A DNA stretch of 33,236 bases, taken from contig JAFQTX010000017.1 of NCBI GenBank assembly GCA_017408825.1, positions 1 through 33,236 on the forward strand. Direction: 5' to 3'. This document shows positions 25,321 to 32,174 of the stretch, one piece after another. Position numbers and translations under genes: made by a program. Under the pieces are notes generated by a model that did not search any database, was not told the DNA's origin, and worked only from the letters and a program-made list of their open reading frames with translations. This stretch comes from Alistipes sp. GTDB taxonomy: Bacteria > Bacteroidota > Bacteroidia > Bacteroidales > Rikenellaceae. How positions within the stretch are numbered: the first letter of the stretch is position 1; each line of letters starts with the position of its first letter.

Positions 25321-25387
25321 ACGCAATGTAGATAAAACTGCGCTGAATGGATGATTGCTACAATATGTGTGTGTCCGTTTCACGATA

Positions 25388-25418
25388 CAAACATAGCAAA
25401 ATTTTTCCTATTAACGAA
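25388..25418 (-). promoter_or_regulatory. Promoter of the TPR/HTH regulator
   Basis: On the minus strand TTCG (25415-25418) and TATGTTTG (25388-25395) are 19 bases apart. The predicted start lies near 25380, giving a leader of about 60 bases to the preferred ATG. Confidence 0.65.
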
Positions 25419-25484
25419 ATAAACTCCAAATAATTATCGATCTGCTTTTTAAGATGAATGGTTATAACTTTACCAATTATTTTG

Positions 25485-25507
25485 TACCTTTGGCATCATA
25501 ATGATGC
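25485..25507 (+). promoter_or_regulatory. Upstream -7 element with adjoining palindrome (CotH-like gene)
   Basis: TACCTTTG (25485-25492) is followed at once by the palindrome GCATCATAATGATGC (25493-25507, 7-base arms around one A), which would cover the predicted start site. This is the layout of an operator. The -33 match is poor. Confidence 0.5.
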
Positions 25508-25570
25508 TCCTACTTCTATATCCTTGTACATCGAAATAGCTTCTGCGTAGTAGAAAGTCATTATTTTTTT

Positions 25571-25578
25571 TACCTTTG
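25571..25578 (+). promoter_or_regulatory. Proximal -7 element of the CotH-like gene
   Basis: A second TACCTTTG preceded by a run of eight Ts and lying 23 bases before the ATG at 25601. The -33 region is poor. It may be the main start, with the copy at 25485-25492 as an alternative. Confidence 0.5.
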
Positions 25579-25600
25579 TGACGTAATAACCACACTCATT

Positions 25601-27112
25601 ATGAATAAGGTAGCACGAATATTTCTCGCAATAACACTTGTGGCACTCTCGTTCGTGGGATGTGTTGAAGACCAAATAATCATTCTCCCCGACAACGGCA
25701 CAGAGCAGCCCGACGGCGGTAAGGATGACACTGGCAACGAGGAGCCAGAGCCCACACCCCCCACCAACGACTACCCAGACACCTCGTGGGCTGCAGGCGA
25801 GTTGGATTGGGTATTCGATATGAACACCCTGCCAGAGATTCGTATATCGGTGACCGAGGAGCAGTGGAACACACTTCTCAAAGAGTATGACAGAGATGGC
25901 AACACGGCAGCATACATACATTGCGATGCTGAGTTTAGGTCGAAGGGCGAGACGCACAACTTCGTAGATGCAGGACTACGCCTTAGAGGCAACACCTCAC
26001 GTAGACGCCCCGAGGGTAATGGTGGCGAGATGCACAAGCGTGATAATGCCGACTGGCACCACTGCCACTTTATGCTAAACTTGCGCAAGTATCAGAAGGA
26101 TGATGCTCACGAGCTACACAACGTGCGTAAACTCCACCTTAAGTGGCATAAGGATGATCGTGCCTACTGCCGTGAGCTATATTGCTACGACCTCTTCCGC
26201 CGCTTTGGCATATGGACTGCGGCATACAGCTCCTACTGCCGCCTATGGATCCACGTCGAGGGCGACAAGGAGGCAGCATACTATGGTGTATATGAGATGA
26301 TTGAGGCCATCGACGACAAGTATGTCAAGAAGCGCAAGGAGCTCTTTGGCGACCACCAACACAACCTCTGGAAGTGTCGCTGGGGCGCTACGCTCAACTA
26401 TAACGACATACACAACTCGTCGATACACTACGACGATGACTCTGGCTCGAACTATACCTACGAGCTAAAGAGCAACATAGAGAACTTTGACGCAGCTAAA
26501 GCGCAGCTTATTGAGTTTACAAAAAACCTCACACAGCGCTCGGGTAAAGATTTCCACGACTGGATTGCATCGGTGTGCGACGTGCGCCTACTGCTACGCA
26601 CCTATGCCGTAAACGTGGCTACGGGAATGTGGGACGACTACTGGAACAACTGCAACAACTTCTACATATATTTCAACTCGTCGGATAAGAACAACTACAA
26701 GTTCTTCTTCATCCCATACGACTACGACAATACACTGGGCACATCAAACCACTGCAATGTGGTGAGCGACTCGGGCCGTCAAGATCCACTAAACTGGGGC
26801 GACACAGGTCGTAACCCGCTAATTGGCAAGCTACTTCAATTTGAGGACTATCGCACGATATATGTAGATGCACTCAACGAGCTTATCGACCCAGCTAACA
26901 ACCTCTTCTACTATCAGGCATCAATCAACCGCATCAACTCTTGGCATGCAATGATTCGTGACTATGTGGTAAACGACACCGAGGAGGACTGCGAGATTAA
27001 GGACCGCCCAGCAAAGTGGGGTAACATCTACGACTACCGCCTACTCGATGCCAGCTCGTCGATGAACTTCTTTAAGGTTAAGGCTGAGTCGATAAAATCT
27101 ATAAAAAATTAG
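25601..27112 (+). CDS. CotH-like protein kinase-fold lipoprotein
   Basis: A predicted lipoprotein: the signal ends SFVGC (Cys21), followed by an acidic Pro-rich linker (about 27-60). The CotH domain (about 65-500) includes RGNTSRR (from Arg129), YYGVYEMIEAIDDKYVKKR, and FIPYDYDNTLG, whose Asp374 and Asp376 lie in the likely metal-binding loop. CotH proteins of spore-formers are atypical protein kinases; Bacteroidetes members are exported and their substrates are unknown, so kinase activity here is inferred from the fold. At 503 residues it is a common size. It is monocistronic in appearance and divergent from the TPR/HTH regulator, with two possible promoters and a palindrome upstream. Confidence 0.88.
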   Translation: MNKVARIFLAITLVALSFVGCVEDQIIILPDNGTEQPDGGKDDTGNEEPEPTPPTNDYPDTSWAAGELDWVFDMNTLPEIRISVTEEQWNTLLKEYDRDGNTAAYIHCDAEFRSKGETHNFVDAGLRLRGNTSRRRPEGNGGEMHKRDNADWHHCHFMLNLRKYQKDDAHELHNVRKLHLKWHKDDRAYCRELYCYDLFRRFGIWTAAYSSYCRLWIHVEGDKEAAYYGVYEMIEAIDDKYVKKRKELFGDHQHNLWKCRWGATLNYNDIHNSSIHYDDDSGSNYTYELKSNIENFDAAKAQLIEFTKNLTQRSGKDFHDWIASVCDVRLLLRTYAVNVATGMWDDYWNNCNNFYIYFNSSDKNNYKFFFIPYDYDNTLGTSNHCNVVSDSGRQDPLNWGDTGRNPLIGKLLQFEDYRTIYVDALNELIDPANNLFYYQASINRINSWHAMIRDYVVNDTEEDCEIKDRPAKWGNIYDYRLLDASSSMNFFKVKAESIKSIKN

Positions 27113-27132
27113 GGCATAAACAGCTTACGGTA

Positions 27133-27205
27133 TTGCCAATATTGTTTGGAATAACAACAATGGCAACATGCACTAAAGGTGTCTATGCAACGCCGTTATG
27201 TAGAC
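27133..27205 (+). other. Two imperfect hairpins after the CotH-like gene
   Basis: Arms at 27133-27146 and 27153-27166 match at 11 of 14 positions (TTGCCA/TGGCAA core). A second stem, 27181-27185 with 27201-27205 plus an inner AACG/CGTT, follows. Neither has a T tract. They may form a structured 3' end for the CotH mRNA. The rest of 27206-27296 holds three GTTCAA/GTTCAT motifs and no gene. Confidence 0.35.
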
Positions 27206-27296
27206 ATATTATCGTTCTTATCACCGTTCAAATCGTGTCATTTCGGTTCAATATGGTTCATATCACACATATACGATACTAAAATGAAAAAAATAT

Positions 27297-27323
27297 TAAT
27301 TTTGCACTACAAACAATTGTAGT
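27297..27323 (+). promoter_or_regulatory. -7 element and start-site palindrome of HTH-kinase unit
   Basis: TAATTTTG (27297-27304) is a -7 match. The palindrome ACTACAA-ACAA-TTGTAGT (27306-27323, 7-base arms) fills the space between it and the ATG at 27325. The leader would be only about 15 bases and consist of this element. It could be an operator or a translation-blocking hairpin. Confidence 0.55.
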
Positions 27324-27324
27324 A

Positions 27325-27891
27325 ATGACAAAAATCGTACAAATTCAATGGTTGTTGCGTAAGGTGGAGAAACGATTAGGACGCCCTGTAAAGTCACCTA
27401 TCGATTTCGACTACCTCTCGCTACGTATCGGAGAGACCATACCAGAGCGCTTATCAACCACTACACTTAAGCGCATTTGGGGCTACATCCATACTGAGCA
27501 CGCCCCACGCTACTCTACCCTATCGACACTTGCTCGATATGTAGGGTATGAGGACTGGGATGACTTTTTAGCAAAAACCACCGAAGAGTACGACGAGTCG
27601 GAATTTGTGCTGTGCAACGAGCTGAACCCCGATTCACTGACCACAGGCGACCGCATAGAGCTCTGCTGGCAACCCGACCGTAGATGCGTGATCATCTACA
27701 ACGGCAACTACAGCTTCACGGTCCAGGAGTCATACGGATGCAAGATTGTTGCAGGCGACACTTTCCGAGCACAAAACTTTATCGTGGGACACCCGCTCTA
27801 CCTCAACGAACTACGTCACGGAGCAGAGCAGCCCAAGAGTTATGTTGCAGGAAGCCGCAATGGCCTGACGACAATCACTCTGCTGAAGTAA
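27325..27891 (+). CDS. HTH-like Bacteroidetes protein paired with kinase
   Basis: Function unknown. The first about 92 residues carry a pattern I know from many Bacteroidetes proteins: a helical bundle with LSTTTLKRIWGY, then YSTLSTLARYVGYEDWDDFL, resembling a small DNA-binding or protein-interaction helix-turn-helix. The rest (about 100-188) looks beta-rich, with IELCWQPDRRCVIIYNG and a C-terminal NGLTTITLL. There is no signal peptide or membrane segment. The gene is 15 bases upstream of a transmembrane Ser/Thr kinase and likely cotranscribed, so a regulator or substrate of that kinase is the simplest idea. The ATG at 27325 directly abuts a palindrome. Confidence 0.8.
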   Translation: MTKIVQIQWLLRKVEKRLGRPVKSPIDFDYLSLRIGETIPERLSTTTLKRIWGYIHTEHAPRYSTLSTLARYVGYEDWDDFLAKTTEEYDESEFVLCNELNPDSLTTGDRIELCWQPDRRCVIIYNGNYSFTVQESYGCKIVAGDTFRAQNFIVGHPLYLNELRHGAEQPKSYVAGSRNGLTTITLLK

Positions 27892-27906
27892 ACGACTACA
27901 ATAGAA

Positions 27907-29082
27907 ATGTCACACAAGACAACACTGGAAGAATCAACATTTTTTGAGAATAACGGATATGTAACCTCGGGTCTAATTGCAGACTGCGAGGTTATCTACT
28001 CTAATCCCAAGACTCACTCCGAGATACTCTCGGCCACACGCCGTGGACGACGCATCATCATCAAGCGACTCAAAGCGGAGTATCGCTCACTGCCCGAGTA
28101 TCGAACGCTGCTTGCCAAGGAGTTCGAGATAGGCTATCAGCTATCTCATAGTAACATCGTGCAGACCGTAGCCTTCGAGACAATGCCCGAGGGCGACGAG
28201 GCGATCATCTTAGAGTATATCGACGGCATAACACTAAGCCAGGCTGCGGGTAGCCTCAAGCGTGGCGAGGCCCTCAAGATAGTGTGCGAGCTATGCGATG
28301 CGATGCACTATATGCACTCGCACCAGATCATACATCGTGACATCAAGCCCGAGAATATTATGCTCACGCATAATGGCCAAAATGTCAAGCTCATAGACTT
28401 TGGCCTTGCCGACAGCGACTCGCATACCATCTTCAAGCAGCCAGCGGGCACACGTAGCTACGCCTCGCCCGAGCAGCTGGCTGGCGAACGCCTTGACAAC
28501 CGCTCGGACATCTACGCCCTGGGCATCATCATCAACCAACTACTCCACGACCGCCACTCACGACGTGTGGCAGCAAGGTGTATGGAGGAGCGCCGTGAGC
28601 TTCGTTATAGCAACGCCCTCGAGGTGAAGCAGGCGCTGCAACGACCACGCTACGTGATGCTCTATGCGAGCATAGCCCTTGCCGTGGTGGCAATCGTGAT
28701 ATCGCTCTACGCTGCCCTAAGCTCGTCGCATAGCGACACACAACTCAGCAAGCAGTATAACGCTGTTGCCGAGCGTATGGAGCGTATCATCGACGAGGAG
28801 TATGAGCGCCATTACGCCGCACTCGACACGATGCGTACAATCGAGGAGTTTAACGCCTTTGCCCTGCGTAGCAACGATCTCTACTTCGCACTACACCGCC
28901 AAGCCTCGGCACTTCTGGCCGATGTTGTAGACACCACAACACTCCAATATCGTGAGCTGGAGAGCACGCTGCACTCAATCATCCAGCAGCGACAAATAGA
29001 GTATCACGACCGCTCGAAACAGCGCTTCGACACAGCCTACAAACGCATCTTGGAGCACTCGCAACGCAACGCCGAGCAGTAG
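27907..29082 (+). CDS. Transmembrane Hanks-type Ser/Thr protein kinase
   Basis: A eukaryote-like kinase of 391 residues. The cytoplasmic kinase domain (about 23-235) has the ATP-lysine Lys53 in RIIIKRLK, HRDIKPEN (Asp145, Asn150), DFG (Asp164) and SPEQL, so all catalytic residues are present. The usual GxGxxG loop is not evident; the region before Lys53 reads SATRRGRR, so nucleotide binding may be altered. A single membrane helix (about 249-273) is followed by a roughly 118-residue predicted periplasmic, helical, charged domain with no PASTA repeats. It follows the HTH-like gene by 15 bases and ends just before a shared terminator. Confidence 0.93.
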   Translation: MSHKTTLEESTFFENNGYVTSGLIADCEVIYSNPKTHSEILSATRRGRRIIIKRLKAEYRSLPEYRTLLAKEFEIGYQLSHSNIVQTVAFETMPEGDEAIILEYIDGITLSQAAGSLKRGEALKIVCELCDAMHYMHSHQIIHRDIKPENIMLTHNGQNVKLIDFGLADSDSHTIFKQPAGTRSYASPEQLAGERLDNRSDIYALGIIINQLLHDRHSRRVAARCMEERRELRYSNALEVKQALQRPRYVMLYASIALAVVAIVISLYAALSSSHSDTQLSKQYNAVAERMERIIDEEYERHYAALDTMRTIEEFNAFALRSNDLYFALHRQASALLADVVDTTTLQYRELESTLHSIIQQRQIEYHDRSKQRFDTAYKRILEHSQRNAEQ

Positions 29083-29107
29083 CGGGTGGTATATAATAAT
29101 ATGAAGA

Positions 29108-29142
29108 TGACCCCAAAAGTTTTATTCAAACCTTTGGGGTCA
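29108..29142. terminator. Bidirectional terminator between kinase and DUF5606 genes
   Basis: TGACCCCAAA (29108-29117) pairs perfectly with TTTGGGGTCA (29133-29142) between two convergent genes. A/T-rich sequence flanks both sides, so it could serve both transcripts. Confidence 0.8.
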
Positions 29143-29164
29143 CTACTTATATTGGAGTTATACC

Positions 29165-29584
29165 CTACTCCTCGGTCTGCTCGTCGCTGTCGGTGGGGAG
29201 CTTGAACTCGGTGAAGCCCGCCTCAACCAAGGTGTTGTACCAAGCGAAGCACTTCTTCATATCCGACACGTGAACACGCTCACGATCGTACTCGGGAAGA
29301 ACCTTTGCAAACTCCTCCTTGATCTTTTCGGGCGACTCCTTGTGTGAGATAGCCTGCTTACCCTCGGTGTAGTTCCAGATATTGGTAAACACATCGGCCA
29401 AGGCGATATCTTCGCCCTCGGTGAACATTGAGATCTCGGTGAGGGCGCTAACACGTGATGTTGCCGAAGCATTCATACGCTTGCCGTCGATAAGCGACTC
29501 AACGATAACGCCACGCATAGACTGCGCTACGAACTTATACAAACCGGGCTGGCCAGAGATAGCCAAAATATCCTTTAATTCCAT
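29165..29584 (-). CDS. DUF5606 family protein
   Basis: A 139-residue cytoplasmic protein widely present in Bacteroidetes with no known function. The N-terminus MELKDILAISGQPGLYKFV and the KRMNASATSRVSALTEISMF stretch are characteristic, and the C-terminus is acidic (SDEQTEE). The start ATG at 29582-29584 gives the normal family beginning. The -7 match TAACTTTG lies about 45 bases upstream. It is convergent with the kinase gene and appears monocistronic. Confidence 0.88.
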   Translation of the reverse strand: MELKDILAISGQPGLYKFVAQSMRGVIVESLIDGKRMNASATSRVSALTEISMFTEGEDIALADVFTNIWNYTEGKQAISHKESPEKIKEEFAKVLPEYDRERVHVSDMKKCFAWYNTLVEAGFTEFKLPTDSDEQTEE

Positions 29585-29628
29585 AGTTGTGTATCAATTA
29601 GTTTTTAATTGTTCTACCTTTATCGTTG

Positions 29629-29636
29629 CAAAGTTA
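29629..29636 (-). promoter_or_regulatory. -7 element of the DUF5606 gene
   Basis: The minus strand reads TAACTTTG, matching TAnnTTTG. No good -33 was found at normal spacing. Confidence 0.5.
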
Positions 29637-29679
29637 ATTATTTTTCGCAAATAATCTATCTTATCGAGGTAAAGTTACA

Positions 29680-29805
29680 TCAGTTTAGGGAGGTTAGGAA
29701 TTTTAAGGAGTAGACACTAAATTCTCTATACATACATGGTAGTGGTTCTCCGAGATTCTTGCCACACTCAGAAAGAGCAAAGAAAATCTCTTCTACTGAT
29801 TTCAT
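29680..29805 (-). CDS. Candidate 41-residue small protein
   Basis: An ATG ORF of 41 codons, starting 13 bases after the stop of the leucine-rich lipoprotein on the same strand. The peptide begins MKSVEEIFFALSECGKNLGE and ends SLKFLTSLN. No homologue is recognised, and there is no signal peptide or membrane helix. Its C-terminal codons fall in a degenerate 9-base repeat, so it could be a gene remnant into which repeats grew, or a real small third gene of the OMP-lipoprotein run. There is no strong ribosome site, which is common here. Confidence 0.35.
   Translation of the reverse strand: MKSVEEIFFALSECGKNLGEPLPCMYREFSVYSLKFLTSLN
29685..29711. repeat. Degenerate 9-base repeat array
   Basis: Three in-phase 9-mers: TTAGGGAGG, TTAGGAATT and TTAAGGAGT. 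They share the TTARG start and 9-base period of the arrays at 22963-23109. Too short and diverged to be certain they are the same family. Confidence 0.4.
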
Positions 29806-29818
29806 TAGTAATTAGTAT

Positions 29819-32164
29819 TTAGAAGTCGTAGCCTACAATATTGCGGGAATAATCTTCCCAATTAGCAGCATATTTATATTTATCAACTGATTCCATAGGA
29901 ACATATATCATACATCCTATTGGATACTCTGGAACATTCCAAGAAGAGTAATATTTGAAAACAGCGTCACCTAAATTTGGAGGTGTTATAGCCATACAAT
30001 ACACTATTTTTATATTTTTACAAGCCCAAAATGCTTCATCTTCAATTATGCTTATACTTTTGGGAATGGTCACATATGTTAGACTGTCACAACTGCGGAA
30101 TGCTCCCTCTCCAATTGTGGTTACGCTATTGGGAATGGTTATACTTGTTAGACTGTCACAATCTGTGAATGCTGACTGTCCAATCTTAGTTACACTATTG
30201 GGAATAGTTACACTTTTCAGGCTTTTGCAACCAAAGAATGCTTGATATTTAATCTCAGTTACGTTGTTTGGTATGGTGATGCTAGTTAGACTGTCACAAC
30301 TGCGGAATGCCTGCTCTCCAATTGTGGTTACGCTATTGGGAATGGTTACACTTTTTAGGTTTGTGGAATTAGCGAATGCTCCCTCTCCAATTGTGGTTAC
30401 GCTATTGGGAATGGTTATACTTGTTAGACTGTCACAATCTGTGAATGCCTGCTCTCCAACCGTAGTTACACAATTAGGGATAGTAATGCTTGTTAGACTT
30501 GTGCAGCCATAGAATGCCTTATATCCAATTGTCTTAATTGGCTTATCAAAAATTATAATTCCACCACTGGCATCATAGGTGTGGCTTATAATACGAACAT
30601 CTGCACCAAAAGAGCTAGCTGAAACACTGACTTTGTTAGTATCACGTGTAGTGTAAAAAATTGTATCTGAATACACATCATTATAACCTTGTGTTATATA
30701 GATTGTTTTGATACAAATAGTGTTTTCATTGACTAAATAATTCAATATTATTTGTTCCTCTCTTATATACTCATAATTTTCATCAACAGTGAAATATATG
30801 TTGCTGGCATCATGTTTGATGTAATGTACCCAATTACAATTACACTCAACAGTTATTGCACCAAACTCGTGTGAATTAAGTATAGAGTATGGAATGATTA
30901 TTTCGCCTCCCTCATAGTTAATAGTAGCATCTTCTGCTACAATGGTAGGAATACCACTATATTGATTTATTTGTACTTTAGTGTTAGACAATATATTATC
31001 ACCAACCATGTATTGCACTTTTATGTCAGTAGTTCTTGTGCCTTCATAATTTTCATCAACAGTGAAATATATGTTGCTGGCATCATGTTTGATGTAATGT
31101 ACCCAGCACGTTGTGGAATTTGTATCACTACTGCTTACAATAGTTATGCCTCCTTCATCGCGAGCGTTGTCAATAGAATAAGGAATTATTAACTCGCCAC
31201 CCTCATAGCCTAATGTGACACTTTCTACCTTGATGATAGGCTTATCAGAGGTCTGCGTAATATTTACTATCATATCTTCAGCCTTGGGGTATGACAAGAT
31301 GAGTTCAGTAGAGCGTTCCTCGTTACTGTTATTCTCGGCGATATTAAAAGTAATCACTGCTTCTGAAATATCAATATTAGTTATCCAATCACAATTACAC
31401 ACAGCACTAAGCTTTGAGCCTGCCACAGGATTAGTTACCGTATAAGTAAGTGAGGAGCTCCTCTTATGATAGTTAAACTCAAGTTCTGAATTATCAACTT
31501 GAATGAGGTGATTACTTTGTTGTTTTATAGATATTGCGACGTCCTTAGCACCCAAATATGATAATATAATCTCACCACTCCTTGGAGTCTTAGTATCAAC
31601 GACAGTAAATTCAATACCCTTTGTATCGGCCTTAAGGTTAGTAATCCAGTCACACTCAGTGTTAACACTTACCACTGCATCACTATCTGCATTTCTGACA
31701 GAGTATTGTTTTGAAACTTGATTCTGACCAAAGTCAACGATAATCTCTGTATCACCATCTATCACTATATCGTGGTATAAACTAGATTTAAACTCTATGA
31801 TACGGTAATATTTCTCTCCATTGATGGTTAACGTATCATCATCAACGTATATATAACCTCTGTGGTTGTGTGATGATAACATTCCATTGCTTACTGAGTA
31901 ATAGTTTATATCAACAACCTCAAAATCAAATTCAGTGCAGCCCCATAATTTATTTTCAGCATAAACAACCGGGGAATTTATTTTGCTTTCGGTAATTTCG
32001 CCATTCTCGAAACATAAGATATACTCTACACCCTTACCGTCTGTATTAAGCACAGCCCATTGTCCAACAACCTCAGGGCAGACCTTAGTGTCGTTAAAAG
32101 GCTCTTCACATGCAGTTAAGCATAGGGATAGAGTGGCTATTAAGAGATATAAATACCTTTTCAT
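29819..32164 (-). CDS. BACON and leucine-rich-repeat lipoprotein (BspA-like)
   Basis: A predicted 781-residue surface lipoprotein (lipobox LTAC, Cys19). After an N-terminal domain (about 25-135) come four BACON-like beta modules (about 140-222, 225-310, 312-403 and 404-495), recognised by CDWI/CWVH/NWVH motifs and ending in Q-rich strands. From residue 545 seven 23-residue BspA-type repeats follow (pattern TIGEGAFRSCDSLTSITIPN), with a partial eighth and a C-terminal cap. BACON modules often bind glycans or mucin and BspA repeats bind host proteins in known members; target unknown here. Base composition is AT-richer than the core genes. It follows the OMP gene by 10 bases. Confidence 0.88.
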   Translation of the reverse strand: MKRYLYLLIATLSLCLTACEEPFNDTKVCPEVVGQWAVLNTDGKGVEYILCFENGEITESKINSPVVYAENKLWGCTEFDFEVVDINYYSVSNGMLSSHNHRGYIYVDDDTLTINGEKYYRIIEFKSSLYHDIVIDGDTEIIVDFGQNQVSKQYSVRNADSDAVVSVNTECDWITNLKADTKGIEFTVVDTKTPRSGEIILSYLGAKDVAISIKQQSNHLIQVDNSELEFNYHKRSSSLTYTVTNPVAGSKLSAVCNCDWITNIDISEAVITFNIAENNSNEERSTELILSYPKAEDMIVNITQTSDKPIIKVESVTLGYEGGELIIPYSIDNARDEGGITIVSSSDTNSTTCWVHYIKHDASNIYFTVDENYEGTRTTDIKVQYMVGDNILSNTKVQINQYSGIPTIVAEDATINYEGGEIIIPYSILNSHEFGAITVECNCNWVHYIKHDASNIYFTVDENYEYIREEQIILNYLVNENTICIKTIYITQGYNDVYSDTIFYTTRDTNKVSVSASSFGADVRIISHTYDASGGIIIFDKPIKTIGYKAFYGCTSLTSITIPNCVTTVGEQAFTDCDSLTSITIPNSVTTIGEGAFANSTNLKSVTIPNSVTTIGEQAFRSCDSLTSITIPNNVTEIKYQAFFGCKSLKSVTIPNSVTKIGQSAFTDCDSLTSITIPNSVTTIGEGAFRSCDSLTYVTIPKSISIIEDEAFWACKNIKIVYCMAITPPNLGDAVFKYYSSWNVPEYPIGCMIYVPMESVDKYKYAANWEDYSRNIVGYDF
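30050..30532 (-). repeat. Seven 69-base leucine-rich repeat units
   Basis: The coding DNA repeats every 69 bases (23 codons). Several units share long identical blocks, such as the stretch around CCAATTGTGGTTACGCTATT. The sequence identity at DNA level suggests recent expansion or exchange between units. Confidence 0.85.
30771..30832 (-). repeat. 62-base perfect direct repeat, copy 1
   Basis: Identical to 31044-31105 and in the same reading phase; the offset is 273 bases, 91 codons. It codes the segment around NWVHYIKHDASNIYFTVDE in the fourth BACON module. Confidence 0.9.
31044..31105 (-). repeat. 62-base perfect direct repeat, copy 2
   Basis: Identical to 30771-30832, in the third BACON module (CWVHYIKHDASNIYFTVDE). 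Surrounding sequence of the two modules is much more diverged, so the block looks recently copied. Confidence 0.9.
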
Positions 32165-32174
32165 GGATAATCAA

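Noticed and set aside
25496-25957. 153-codon minus-strand frame opposite the CotH-like gene
   Set aside because: Antisense to a gene with lipobox and CotH motifs, and it would run through the palindrome and promoters.
27159-27281. 40-codon plus-strand ORF between the CotH-like gene and the HTH-like gene
   Set aside because: No promoter or ribosome site, and it overlaps two imperfect hairpins; composition is not convincing.
29736-29822. 28-codon plus-strand ORF antisense to the 41-codon minus frame
   Set aside because: No promoter, and it overlaps the end of the lipoprotein gene on the other strand; the minus frame has better context.
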